DNA of 64,000 nucleotides from HGM04593 sp045657945 (lineage in GTDB: Bacteria > Bacteroidota > Bacteroidia > Bacteroidales > Bacteroidaceae). A program made the position numbers and the translations under genes. Position 1 is the stretch's first letter. The number at the start of each line of letters is the position of its first letter. A model generated the notes under the pieces. That model saw only the letters and a program-made list of their open reading frames with translations. It was not told where the DNA came from and did no database searches. Shown here one piece after another: positions 7,362 to 16,611 of the stretch. The DNA is taken from the NCBI GenBank assembly GCA_045657945.1, contig JAZOUB010000039.1:1-64000 (forward strand), given 5' to 3'.

Positions 7362-10094
7362 ATGACAATAAAAGAGGCTTTAAAAGATAGAATATTGGTG
7401 CTCGATGGTGCTATGGGTACAATGGTGCAGCGCTATGGGCTGTGCGAGGATGATTTCCGTGGCACGTTGCTTGCCGAGCACGGCAGGTTGCTTAAAGGCA
7501 ACAACGATATTCTGGTGCTTACACGTCCTGACGTGATACGCGAGATACATACCCGTTATCTTGCAGCCGGTGCCGACATCATTGAGACATCGACATTCAA
7601 TGCCAACCGCATATCGCAGGCCGAATATGGTTGCGAACATCTGTGTGCCGAGATTAACCGCAAGGCTGCGGCTATGGCGCGCGAGCTTGCCGATAAGTTC
7701 TCGACCCCGGGTAAGCCACGTTTTGTGGTCGGTTCAGTGGGGCCCACAAGCCGCACCTGTTCAATAAGTCCCGATGTTGAGAATCCTGCATTGAGAAATG
7801 TGACCTTCGATATGCTTGCCGATGCTTATCGCGAGCAGATGATTGCGCTTATCGAGGGTGGAGTGGATGCCCTGCTGTGCGAGACAATCTTCGATACCCT
7901 CAACGCCAAGGCTGCGCTGTATGCTGCCGATGAGGCGTGTGAGGTCGCCGGGCGCGATGTCCCGGTGATGCTCTCTTTTACCATTGCCGACAAGCAGGGG
8001 CGCATTCTCTCCGGTCAGACAATTGAGGCTTTCATGGCATCTGTGGCCAACCGTAATCTGTTGTCGGTTGGTTTGAACTGCTCTTTTGGAGCAAGGGAAA
8101 TGAAACCTTTCCTCAAACGCCTGAGCGAGATTGCCCAATGCTATGTAAGCGTTTATCCTAATGCCGGCTTGCCCAATGAACTTGGTGGGTATGACCAGAC
8201 ACCGGAGGAGATGGCTGCTATCGTGCGCGAATATGTTGATGAGAGTATGGTGAACATCATTGGCGGCTGCTGTGGCACAACCGATGAGTTCATTGCCTTG
8301 TTTCCATCTTTGGTCGATGGTGTGCAGCCACGCATCCCTGTTGCCAAACCAAGCGAACTGTGGCTCTCGGGGCTTGAACCTCTGGTGGTCGATAGCCGCA
8401 TGAACTTCATAAATGTGGGCGAGCGTTGTAATGTCGCAGGCTCGCGCAAGTTTCTGCGTCTGATAAATGAAAAGAAATATGGCGAAGCGCTCGATATTGC
8501 CCGCAAACAGGTCGAGGACGGAGCGCAGCTGATAGATATAAATATGGATGACGGCCTGCTGGATGCAGGTGCCGAGATGACTACATTCCTTAATATGCTT
8601 GCAGGTGAGCCTGATATTGCCCGCGTGCCTATAATGGTCGATTCGTCCGACTGGAATGTTATCCGTGCCGGTCTCAAGTGCATTCAGGGACGCGCCGTTG
8701 TAAACTCCATTTCATTAAAGGAGGGCGAGGCACTTTTTGTTGAGCGTGCCATTGAGGCACGCCGTCTGGGCGCGGTGGTTGTCGTAATGGCTTTTGACGA
8801 GCAGGGGCAGGCAACAACATACGAGCGTAAGATTGAGGTTTGTGGCAGAGCTTTTGAACTGTTGACAAAGAAAGCTGGCTTTGAACCATACGAAATAATA
8901 TTCGACCCCAATATCCTTGCCGTGGCAACGGGTATTGAGGAGCATGCCGCGTACGGTATTGACTTCATCCGCGCATGTGCATGGATCAGGGAGAACCTTG
9001 GCGGTGCACATGTGAGTGGTGGCGTGAGCAACCTCTCGTTCTCGTTCCGTGGCAACAACTATGTGCGTGAAGCACTGCATGCGGTGTTCCTCTATCACGC
9101 GATTGCTGCCGGAATGGATATGGGCATTGTGAACCCGCAGACCGCGGTTCAGTATGACGATATTCCATTGCCACTGCGCGAGGTGCTTGAGGATGTGGTG
9201 CTTAACCGCACTCCCGATGCCACCGAGCAACTCATTGCCATGGCTGGGGAACTGAAGGAGCAGAGCGTGGCCGTGCATCAGACCGCCGATGAGAGTTGGC
9301 GTGAACAGCCTGTCGAGAAGCGTCTGGAATGGGCGTTGCTCAAGGGAATGAGCGAGTATCTTGCCGTGGATATATCCGAGGCTGTTGAGAAATACCATAC
9401 AGCTGTCGATGTAATCGGTGGTCCTCTTATGGATGGAATGGGTGTTGTTGGCGAGCTCTTTGGGCAGGGTAAACTATTCCTGCCACAGGTTGTTAAGGCT
9501 GCCCGTACAATGAAACAGGCTGTTGCAATTCTGCAACCATTGATTGAGCAGGCCAAGAGCGATGATGTAAAATCGGCAGGCAGGGTGCTTGTTGCAACAG
9601 TGAAGGGTGATGTACACGACATCGGCAAGAATATAGCCACCGTGGTAATGGGCTGCAATGGATATGAAGTGATTGACCTGGGTGTCATGGTACCTCCCGA
9701 GGTGATTGTTGCAACAGCAATTGAGAAGAAGGTCGATATTGTGGCGTTGAGCGGTCTCATTACCCCGTCGCTTGAGGAGATGATTACTGTTGTTAAGGAG
9801 TTGAAGAATGCCGGTGTTATGGTTCCGGTAATGATTGCCGGTGCTACTACAAGTCCATTACATACTGCCTTGAAGATTGCTCCTGAATATGATGGAGTGG
9901 TGGTGCATGTGAAGGATGTTTCGCAGAATGTGGTTGTGGCAGCCGAGTTGCTTGGAGGTGCCGGGCGCAAGGATACATTCGTTACTGAATTGAAGGTGTC
10001 GCAGCAGGCATTGCGGGATGGCGTGGCGCAGAAAGCTGCAGCGCCGTTGCGTTCGCTTGATGAGGCGCGTGCCAACAAACCGAATCTTTTTTGA
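7362..10094 (+). CDS. metH: cobalamin-dependent methionine synthase, lacking the reactivation domain
   Basis: A 910-residue enzyme transferring a methyl group from methyltetrahydrofolate to homocysteine through cobalamin. Residues 1-320 form the homocysteine barrel, with zinc ligands Cys240 (GLNCSFGA), Cys303 and Cys304 (GGCCGTT). Residues ~350-610 are the pterin-binding barrel (FINVGERCNVAGSRKF, IDINMDDGLLD). Residues ~640-890 are the cobalamin cap and Rossmann domain with the lower ligand His752 in DVHDIGKN. The AdoMet-binding activation domain (~330 residues at the E. coli C-terminus) is absent, and the frame ends cleanly at ANKPNLF. Reactivation must come from another protein, as in other short MetH forms. 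No B12 riboswitch was seen in the 105-base leader. Confidence 0.95.
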   Translation: MTIKEALKDRILVLDGAMGTMVQRYGLCEDDFRGTLLAEHGRLLKGNNDILVLTRPDVIREIHTRYLAAGADIIETSTFNANRISQAEYGCEHLCAEINRKAAAMARELADKFSTPGKPRFVVGSVGPTSRTCSISPDVENPALRNVTFDMLADAYREQMIALIEGGVDALLCETIFDTLNAKAALYAADEACEVAGRDVPVMLSFTIADKQGRILSGQTIEAFMASVANRNLLSVGLNCSFGAREMKPFLKRLSEIAQCYVSVYPNAGLPNELGGYDQTPEEMAAIVREYVDESMVNIIGGCCGTTDEFIALFPSLVDGVQPRIPVAKPSELWLSGLEPLVVDSRMNFINVGERCNVAGSRKFLRLINEKKYGEALDIARKQVEDGAQLIDINMDDGLLDAGAEMTTFLNMLAGEPDIARVPIMVDSSDWNVIRAGLKCIQGRAVVNSISLKEGEALFVERAIEARRLGAVVVVMAFDEQGQATTYERKIEVCGRAFELLTKKAGFEPYEIIFDPNILAVATGIEEHAAYGIDFIRACAWIRENLGGAHVSGGVSNLSFSFRGNNYVREALHAVFLYHAIAAGMDMGIVNPQTAVQYDDIPLPLREVLEDVVLNRTPDATEQLIAMAGELKEQSVAVHQTADESWREQPVEKRLEWALLKGMSEYLAVDISEAVEKYHTAVDVIGGPLMDGMGVVGELFGQGKLFLPQVVKAARTMKQAVAILQPLIEQAKSDDVKSAGRVLVATVKGDVHDIGKNIATVVMGCNGYEVIDLGVMVPPEVIVATAIEKKVDIVALSGLITPSLEEMITVVKELKNAGVMVPVMIAGATTSPLHTALKIAPEYDGVVVHVKDVSQNVVVAAELLGGAGRKDTFVTELKVSQQALRDGVAQKAAAPLRSLDEARANKPNLF

Positions 10095-10117
10095 AAATGA
10101 ATTAAAAACCATATAAA

Positions 10118-12799
10118 ATGTCTGAAGAGAAAATACAGGGCCTTACAGGTCAACAAGTAGAGGAGAGTCGCCGCAAGTATGGCGAGAATGTTCTCACTCC
10201 ACCGGCGCGCGAGTCGTTGTGGAAAAAGTTCCTTGAGAAGTTTGAGGACCCTATCATCCGCATACTGCTCATAGCATGGTTGCTGTCAATGGTCATTTCG
10301 TGCGTACATTGCTGGGGGCCAGAGAAGGCCGGTTTCTCGGCATTCCTTGAACCCATAGGCATATTCTTTGCGATAGTGCTTGCAAGCGGCATCGGCTTCA
10401 TCTTCGAGGTGAAGGCTGCCAGGGCTTTCGAGGTGCTGAACACTGTCAACGACGATGTGATGGTAACGGTGAAACGCGACGGCAGGGTACAGGAAATATC
10501 GCGAAAGGAGGTTGTTGTTGGTGATATTGTCATACTGAATACCGGCGACGAGGTGCCTGCCGATGGCGTCTTGCTCCAGTCACAGTCATTGCAGATAAAT
10601 GAGTCAACTCTAACCGGTGAGCCAATGATTGCAAAGACAACCGTTGAAGCCGATTTTGACGAGGAGGCAACATATCCGTCGAACAAGGTGCTGCGCAGTA
10701 CAACAGTTGTGGATGGCAACGGTATAATGCGCGTTGAACTTGTGGGTGATGCAACCGAATATGGCAAGGTGAACCAGGGCGCGCAGATTGAGAACGGCAT
10801 TGACACCCCGTTACAGGTGCAACTGAAGCGTCTTGCAGGTGTCATCAGCAAGCTTGGATATGCTGCAGCCGGCATAACATTCCTACTACTGTCGTGCAAG
10901 ACATTCTTCTCTGGTGGCGACATATCTACAATGAGCATCGTATCGTCAATGTTGCATAACTTTATGATAGCAGTAACGCTTATTGTAGTTTCTGTCCCCG
11001 AGGGTCTGCCGATGTCTGTGACATTGAGCCTCGCTCTCAGCATGAACCGTATGCTCAAGGCCAACAATCTTGTGCGCAAAATGCATGCGTGCGAGACCAT
11101 GGGAGCTGCAACCGTAATCTGTACCGACAAGACCGGTACTCTCACACAGAACAAGATGCAGGTGCACGAGAGCAACTTTTTTGCGCTCGAAAATCAGGTA
11201 CTTGGCAATGATACAGTCAGTGCGCTTGTAAAGGAGGGGATTGCCGTGAATGCTACTGCAAACCTTAACCGCGAGGATGGTGACGTGAAAACAATAGGTA
11301 ACCCTACGGAGGCGGCCTTGCTCCTGTGGCTCGATAAACAGGGGGTTGAGTATAATCCATTGCGTGAGCAGGCTAAAGTGCTCAGCCGTCTGACCTTCTC
11401 GACCGAACGCAAGTATATGGCTACGGTTGTCAAATCGGCAGCGTTGGGCAAGAATGTACTTTATGTAAAGGGTGCTCCCGAAATCGTACTCTCCAACTGC
11501 GTGCGTGTAGAGATGCCCGGCAACACTTTCGCCGGTGTGGATGAACAGCGTCCGGCTGTTGAGGCAAAGCTGCTCGAATATCAGAGTATGGCAATGCGTA
11601 CATTGGGATTTGCTTATCAGATACTTGATGACGATGCAAATGTTGAACCATACGCTAACGGTCGTTTGAGCGGAACAGACCTCATATTCCTTGGTTTTGT
11701 GGCAATATCCGACCCCGTACGTGCCGATGTTCCCGAGGCTGTTAAATGTTGTCTCGATGCCGGCGTGGATGTAAAGATTGTTACAGGTGATACATCTGGC
11801 ACAGCGTGTGAGATTGGTCGTCAAATCGGTATCTGCGACAGCGCTACACCTGCTGCGGCAATTATAACAGGTCCAGAATTCGAAGCCTTGAGCGACGATG
11901 AGGCTGCGAAGCGCGTCATGGGGTTGAAGGTCATGTGCCGTGCGCGTCCAATGGACAAGCAGCGCCTTGTTCGCCTGTTGCAGGAACAGGATGCTGTCGT
12001 TGCTGTTACCGGTGATGGAACAAACGATGCTCCTGCACTTAAGGCTGCACAGGTGGGCTTGTCAATGGGTGACGGTACATCTGTAGCAAAAGAGGCAAGC
12101 GATATTACTATTATTGACAATTCATTCAGCAGTATAACCCGTGCTGTGATGTGGGGACGTTCGCTCTATCGTAATATACAGCGTTTCCTGTTGTTCCAGC
12201 TCACCATAAACGTTGCGGCATGTCTCATAGTTATGATTGGTTCTATAATTGGAACAGAATCGCCACTCACAATTACCCAAATGTTGTGGGTAAACCTCAT
12301 TATGGACACCTTTGCTGCAGGTGCTCTTGCTTCGCTCTCTCCAAGTTGGACGGTGATGAACGACCGTCCGCGTAAGAGTGGTGCAAATGGCGATTTCATC
12401 ATTACAAAGTCAATGACACGCAGCATATTCATTGTGGGTGCAATGTTTGTTGCCGTACAGGTGGCTTTGCTGCTGTGGATGTCTTCTAATGGAGGAATGA
12501 CACCTTATAGACAGTCCGAGTTCTTTACATTCTTTGTAATGCTGCAGTTCTGGAACATGTTCAACGCCAAGGCTTATCTTTCGGGTACTTCGGCTTTCAA
12601 GGGATTGTGGGAGAACAAGAGTTTCTTGCTTGTGTGTCTCATTATAGTGTTCGGACAATTCCTTATTGTTACCTTTGGTGGCGAGATGTTCAATGTAGTA
12701 CCTTTGACAGCCGAAAGCTGGGGCGTTATAATTGCTTCAACATCTTTGGTGTTGTGGGTAGGTGAGTTACTTCGCCTGTTCTCAAAGAAACGCCGCTGA
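10118..12799 (+). CDS. calcium-translocating P-type ATPase (PMCA-like)
   Basis: An 893-residue P2-type ATPase of the inner membrane, likely exporting Ca2+. The N-terminal cation-ATPase segment starts at LTGQQVEESRRKYGENVLTP. The actuator motif is LTGEP in NESTLTGEPMIAK, the membrane ion-binding motif is SVPEGLPMSVTLSLALS, and the phosphorylated Asp is D337 in CTDKTGTLTQNKM. The nucleotide-binding KGAPE and hinge TGDGTNDAPALKAA follow, then a C-terminal block of four to six membrane helices with NLIMDTFAA. Length and order match full-length PMCA-type pumps. It begins 23 bases after metH and is followed closely by a DedA-family gene, so the three may share a transcript. Confidence 0.93.
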   Translation: MSEEKIQGLTGQQVEESRRKYGENVLTPPARESLWKKFLEKFEDPIIRILLIAWLLSMVISCVHCWGPEKAGFSAFLEPIGIFFAIVLASGIGFIFEVKAARAFEVLNTVNDDVMVTVKRDGRVQEISRKEVVVGDIVILNTGDEVPADGVLLQSQSLQINESTLTGEPMIAKTTVEADFDEEATYPSNKVLRSTTVVDGNGIMRVELVGDATEYGKVNQGAQIENGIDTPLQVQLKRLAGVISKLGYAAAGITFLLLSCKTFFSGGDISTMSIVSSMLHNFMIAVTLIVVSVPEGLPMSVTLSLALSMNRMLKANNLVRKMHACETMGAATVICTDKTGTLTQNKMQVHESNFFALENQVLGNDTVSALVKEGIAVNATANLNREDGDVKTIGNPTEAALLLWLDKQGVEYNPLREQAKVLSRLTFSTERKYMATVVKSAALGKNVLYVKGAPEIVLSNCVRVEMPGNTFAGVDEQRPAVEAKLLEYQSMAMRTLGFAYQILDDDANVEPYANGRLSGTDLIFLGFVAISDPVRADVPEAVKCCLDAGVDVKIVTGDTSGTACEIGRQIGICDSATPAAAIITGPEFEALSDDEAAKRVMGLKVMCRARPMDKQRLVRLLQEQDAVVAVTGDGTNDAPALKAAQVGLSMGDGTSVAKEASDITIIDNSFSSITRAVMWGRSLYRNIQRFLLFQLTINVAACLIVMIGSIIGTESPLTITQMLWVNLIMDTFAAGALASLSPSWTVMNDRPRKSGANGDFIITKSMTRSIFIVGAMFVAVQVALLLWMSSNGGMTPYRQSEFFTFFVMLQFWNMFNAKAYLSGTSAFKGLWENKSFLLVCLIIVFGQFLIVTFGGEMFNVVPLTAESWGVIIASTSLVLWVGELLRLFSKKRR

Positions 12800-12840
12800 T
12801 TGATGAAATGAATATTAATATAAAAAAGAATAAACACACG

Positions 12841-13734
12841 ATGAAAAAAGTATTTGCACTTATTGCAATGTTGCTGTTGCTCCTTGATTCTTCTCCTGTA
12901 TCTGCAGGGGATGCCATGACTGGAGACTGCAATGGAACACTCCTTGTTCAATCTACAGATACCCCCGAGAATGATGCAGTTGCCGTTGAGTCGGTCCAGA
13001 ATGAGAATGTCGCAGTTGAAGATGAGCCGGTACCGGCTGCTACGGAAACTGCTGCAGCAGCTGTGCTCGCAACAACTGATACCGATAAGTCCTTTATGGA
13101 GAAACTTGTAGGTTTCTGTCTTGAACACTTGAATTATGGAACTGTGACACTGTTCATGGCAATCGAGAGCTCTTTCATTCCATTCCCATCGGAGGCTGTT
13201 GTGCCTCCGGCTGCATGGAAGGCGGCTACATCGGGCGATATGAATATTGTACTTGTTGTTCTATTCGCTACATTCGGTGCCATCATTGGTGCGCTCATAA
13301 ACTATTACCTTGCTTTGTGGCTTGGTCGTCCAATCATCTACCGCTTTGCACGTAGCCGTTTCGGACGTATGTGCCTGCTCGATGAAGAGAAGGTTAGACA
13401 TGCCGAGGAGTATTTTGAGAAACATGGTGCCGTGTCGACATTCGTTGGTCGTCTGGTACCTGCCGTGCGTCAGCTCATCTCTATCCCTGCAGGTCTTGTG
13501 CGCATGAAAATGAAACGCTTCCTCTTGTTTACAGCACTTGGTGCCGGTGCTTGGAATATAATCCTTGCGGTGCTCGGTTACTCAATGAAATATGTGCCTG
13601 GAATGGATAGCGAAGAGGCTGTTATGGCAGCCGTGAAAGAGCACAGCGGAACAATTGGCTTGGTGTTTATTGTTCTGGTTGTTCTGGTTGTCGGATATAT
13701 AATATGTAAGGGACTGAAGAAAAAGAAGAAGTAA
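12841..13734 (+). CDS. DedA/VTT-family membrane protein with cleaved signal and acidic linker
   Basis: A 297-residue protein; the ATG at 12841 is preferred over that at 12808 because it opens a signal peptide (MKKVFALIAMLLLLLDSSPV). Residues ~25-90 are an acidic Ala/Glu/Thr-rich linker, unusual for the family. The rest is a typical VTT domain: ESSFIPFPSEAVVPPAAW, the GAIIGALINYYLALWLGRP re-entrant helix, then FVGRLVPAVRQLISIPAG containing the conserved Arg and Pro. DedA proteins include lipid scramblase/transport proteins such as undecaprenyl-phosphate flippases. The C-terminus is a membrane helix plus poly-Lys tail. It is the last gene before a strong bidirectional terminator. Confidence 0.9.
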   Translation: MKKVFALIAMLLLLLDSSPVSAGDAMTGDCNGTLLVQSTDTPENDAVAVESVQNENVAVEDEPVPAATETAAAAVLATTDTDKSFMEKLVGFCLEHLNYGTVTLFMAIESSFIPFPSEAVVPPAAWKAATSGDMNIVLVVLFATFGAIIGALINYYLALWLGRPIIYRFARSRFGRMCLLDEEKVRHAEEYFEKHGAVSTFVGRLVPAVRQLISIPAGLVRMKMKRFLLFTALGAGAWNIILAVLGYSMKYVPGMDSEEAVMAAVKEHSGTIGLVFIVLVVLVVGYIICKGLKKKKK

Positions 13735-13748
13735 GAACGGATTTACTT

Positions 13749-13793
13749 ATACAAGAAGCAGGGTGACCGGTCCGGTCACCCTGCTTCTTGTAT
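13749..13793. terminator. bidirectional intrinsic terminator
   Basis: A perfect 22-bp stem (atacaagaagcagggtgacc and its complement, plus gg/cc) with a one-base centre, between the convergent DedA and SIMPL genes. Confidence 0.85.
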
Positions 13794-13813
13794 AATATCT
13801 TGTTCTATTTCTA

Positions 13814-14557
13814 TCAGTTTAATGAGTATTTCACGGTAGTAACGACCCTGATGTTCTTTATCTGTGGCGTTGTCTCGTCGCTCGAGATGCTGAACTGTCC
13901 TTGTGTTGCCTGTCTTATGTTGCCAAGCTTGCAGTCGGAATCTTCGGCAAATTTCTGTGCCACAGCTCGGGCATTGCGTGTTGCCTCTTCAACCATTGCA
14001 GGCTTTATGCTGTTGAGGTCGGTGAATTCATAGCGTGGCTCATATCCATACTCTGTGCCCACTACTACTCCTTGCTCAAGCAGTGTTATCTGCTGTTTCA
14101 TGAGTTCCATAACTTTCTCCACCTGTGAAGATGTCACGGTAATGACAGCTTCGGCCTGGTAACGGTATTTGATGTTCTCGGGTGCGTAGCTTTGTGCAGC
14201 GCGGTCTGTGACTGTAGGTGCCGAAACGATGATCTCGTCGTCTTCTATGCCATTGCTGTTAAGGAAATCCGTTATTACATTTCCGTAACGCTCAATCTCA
14301 TTGTAGAGCTGCTTCATGTCATTGCTGACGCACTTGTAAGGTAGTGGCCACACTACCTTGTTGGCCATTACTTCGCGCTCGGCGAGTCCCTTGACTGTTA
14401 CATACTGGTCTTGATAGGCAATGCTTTTAAGACCACCTGCAATGCTTTTGAGTCCGCCAGATACGAAATATCCCAAAACTGCAAGACCTGCAATTATGGC
14501 AATACTGTATGCCGCATTTTTTCTCCATCGGCAACCTTTTCCGCTGTTCTCGTTCAT
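13814..14557 (-). CDS. SIMPL domain-containing protein (DUF541), membrane anchored
   Basis: The start at 14557 (MNENSGKGCRWRKNAAYSIA) is preferred over an upstream start at 14659, because the extra 34 residues look random and would overlap the SDR gene. The 247-residue protein has one N-terminal transmembrane helix (YSIAIIAGLAVLGYFVSGGL) and then a SIMPL domain: YVTVKGLAEREVMANKVVW, an internal NGIEDDEIIVSAPTVTD segment and the typical end IRVVTTVKYSLN. Homologues are periplasmic or surface proteins of unclear function, some linked to oxidative stress. Last gene of the operon starting at kdsD. Confidence 0.85.
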   Translation of the reverse strand: MNENSGKGCRWRKNAAYSIAIIAGLAVLGYFVSGGLKSIAGGLKSIAYQDQYVTVKGLAEREVMANKVVWPLPYKCVSNDMKQLYNEIERYGNVITDFLNSNGIEDDEIIVSAPTVTDRAAQSYAPENIKYRYQAEAVITVTSSQVEKVMELMKQQITLLEQGVVVGTEYGYEPRYEFTDLNSIKPAMVEEATRNARAVAQKFAEDSDCKLGNIRQATQGQFSISSDETTPQIKNIRVVTTVKYSLN

Positions 14558-14567
14558 ATCATTTCTT

Positions 14568-15263
14568 TTATTTATAACAATATCCTCCGTTGACCTCAAT
14601 AAGACTGCCGTTGACAAAAGGATTCTCAATGCAGAAACGGTATGCTTCAACGACTTCATCTATTGTCGCAAAACGGTGTATGGCTGTCTTACTGTATATA
14701 TTCTGTTTAATTTCTTCGGGCTTCTCTTTTTGCCATGGCGTCTCAACAAATCCTGGAACAATGGCATTTACGGTAGTTCCTGTTCCTTCAAACTCCTTTA
14801 CAAGGTTTTTGGATAGAGCGTGAACTGCTGCTTTGGTTACGCCATATCCCAATACGGTGGCGTGTGGCATGAGCCCCATTTGTGAGCCGGTGAATATGAT
14901 TCTTGAATTGTGTGGGATTCGGTCATATAGCTCTCTAATGAGAATGTAATGTGAGTTCACTGCAACCTCCATCATAGCGTCCCAGTCATTGTCGGTTGTT
15001 TCAGTGAACTGTTTCCTGATGCTCATTCCGGCGTTGCATATTATGCAATCAACTGTTTTACATTCCTTTTTTATGTGGGATATGAATGTGTATAGTTCGT
15101 TACGTTTGCTCTGGTCAATGTTTATAGCCTCGTAGTTTTCGTAACTCTCGTTGAATTTTTCTCCGGTATATGTGGCAAAAACCTTATATCCCATTGAAAG
15201 CAACATTTTGGCTACTCCTAATCCAATACCAGATGTTCCACCTGTGACTATTGCTGTTTTCAT
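14568..15263 (-). CDS. short-chain dehydrogenase/reductase
   Basis: A 231-residue SDR of the classical type. The NAD(P) motif is TGGTSGIGLGVAK near the N-terminus; NAG occurs in CIICNAGMSIRK, the active-site Ser in IIFTGSQMGL and the Tyr-x-x-x-Lys in GYGVTKAAVHALSK. It resembles FabG-like enzymes, but the context is surface glycan synthesis: its ATG overlaps by four bases the stop of the cytidylyltransferase-oxidoreductase fusion, implying tight co-translation. It may reduce a keto-sugar phosphate or act on the CDP-activated product; the substrate cannot be assigned. Confidence 0.9.
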   Translation of the reverse strand: MKTAIVTGGTSGIGLGVAKMLLSMGYKVFATYTGEKFNESYENYEAINIDQSKRNELYTFISHIKKECKTVDCIICNAGMSIRKQFTETTDNDWDAMMEVAVNSHYILIRELYDRIPHNSRIIFTGSQMGLMPHATVLGYGVTKAAVHALSKNLVKEFEGTGTTVNAIVPGFVETPWQKEKPEEIKQNIYSKTAIHRFATIDEVVEAYRFCIENPFVNGSLIEVNGGYCYK

Positions 15264-16606
15264 ATCTCGGAGAAATTTTTACGTTCTGTAAATTGTTGCA
15301 TAACTCCTGCCATGGCAATGCTTTCATCTTTAGTCAGACGTGCGCTGCCGTGGCGCTTGTTTATGATGCACGAGATCCATTCCTGTATTTCATATCTGAG
15401 TCCTTCGCCATCCCATTTGTAGAAGAACTTCTTGTTTTTGTTCTGGTCCTCGTAGCGTAGTTCAAAGTAGTCTGTTTTCCACCATGGTGCCTGTACATAT
15501 GCATATCCTTTTGTTCCGGAAATGACAAGGTTACCCTCGGTCTTTACTCCCAGACCCAATTTGAACGAGCATACAGCTTTAGGATAACGTATTACGCCTT
15601 TTGTATATATATCTACACCATTCTCCATACGTGAATAAAGGTGCATCTCGTCATATTCTGTACCCAAGAGCCTGAATATTGGTAGCAAGGGATATACTGC
15701 CGATTCATACATTGAACCACCGGCTTGTGCAGCGTCGAACTCTCGTCGTGTGCGGTCGGGCAATAAACGTGAAAGTGATGCTTCAACGTCAACAACCTCA
15801 CCAATTGCTCCACTCTTTATCATAACCATAAGATGATTGAAAGCAGGGCAGTGGGCAGTCTTGTTCGCTTCAATGAGTATGACATCTTTTTGCTCGGCAA
15901 GTGAATACAACTCTTCGGCCTGTTTCTTGTCCAAAGCCAATGGTATTTCACAAAGAACGTGCTTCCCGGATTCTATGGCGCGTTTTGAGTATTCGTAGTG
16001 GCTCAAGTGTGGTGTGGCTACATATACAGCATCTACATCATGCAACATTTCGTCGAACGAAGCATAGCTGTTTGGGATGTTATTTGTTCTTGCAAATTCA
16101 TCACCAATAGCTTTGTCAATATCGTACACTCCTATGATTTCTGTTCCGCTTACATAGCTTGTCTCCGGTACAAAGCGTTTTGCGATTATTCCACAGCCAA
16201 CAATGCCTATGCGTGTTCTCTTTTGCTTTTCGCCACGTAGCATAGTTGATGATATGCCTTCAGTGCGTGGCAGATAGACAACTTCACAGAACTCTTTCAA
16301 ATAATCAAATTCACCCATCCAATCACTGCCAATGGTGAAGATATCAACATCATATTTTTGTATGTCATCGATTTTCTGCCCAAAATAGTCCTCTATGATA
16401 ATCTTGTCGGCAAGTCCTGTCGCCTTGACTGCTTCGACGCGTTCAAGTACGTTGTTTACAACATTCAGTTTGCCACGTTCACGGTCAAAATTGTCGTTGG
16501 TGACCCCGACAATCAGGTAGTCACCCAAGGCCTTGGCACGCTGCAACAGGTTGATGTGTCCCTGATGCAACAGGTCGTATGTGCCGTATGTGATTACTTT
16601 TTTCAT
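15260..16606 (-). CDS. fused glycerol-3-phosphate-type cytidylyltransferase and Gfo/Idh/MocA oxidoreductase
   Basis: A 448-residue two-domain protein. Residues 1-130 are a TagD-like nucleotidyltransferase: GTYDLLHQGHINLLQRAK carries the HxGH motif and RTEGISSTML the ISST-type motif. Residues 133-448 are a Gfo/Idh/MocA oxidoreductase: Rossmann GIVGCGIIAKRF, then VATPHLSHYEY and GKHVLCEIPLALDKKQAEEL, where the family EKP is EIP. The fusion would couple making an alditol phosphate, or a related dehydrogenation, to CDP activation. Neighbours (LicD, CMP-sugar synthetase, KdsD-like isomerase, SDR) place it in surface-glycan decoration. No frameshift is visible at the joint. Confidence 0.9.
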   Translation of the reverse strand: MKKVITYGTYDLLHQGHINLLQRAKALGDYLIVGVTNDNFDRERGKLNVVNNVLERVEAVKATGLADKIIIEDYFGQKIDDIQKYDVDIFTIGSDWMGEFDYLKEFCEVVYLPRTEGISSTMLRGEKQKRTRIGIVGCGIIAKRFVPETSYVSGTEIIGVYDIDKAIGDEFARTNNIPNSYASFDEMLHDVDAVYVATPHLSHYEYSKRAIESGKHVLCEIPLALDKKQAEELYSLAEQKDVILIEANKTAHCPAFNHLMVMIKSGAIGEVVDVEASLSRLLPDRTRREFDAAQAGGSMYESAVYPLLPIFRLLGTEYDEMHLYSRMENGVDIYTKGVIRYPKAVCSFKLGLGVKTEGNLVISGTKGYAYVQAPWWKTDYFELRYEDQNKNKKFFYKWDGEGLRYEIQEWISCIINKRHGSARLTKDESIAMAGVMQQFTERKNFSEI

Positions 16607-16611
16607 TTGGG

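Noticed and set aside
9278..11824. Long open frames (292-341 codons) on the minus strand opposite metH and the Ca-ATPase gene
   Set aside because: Their translations are Ser/Thr/Cys-rich with no motif, and they mirror genes whose conserved motifs are certain; they are antisense shadows.
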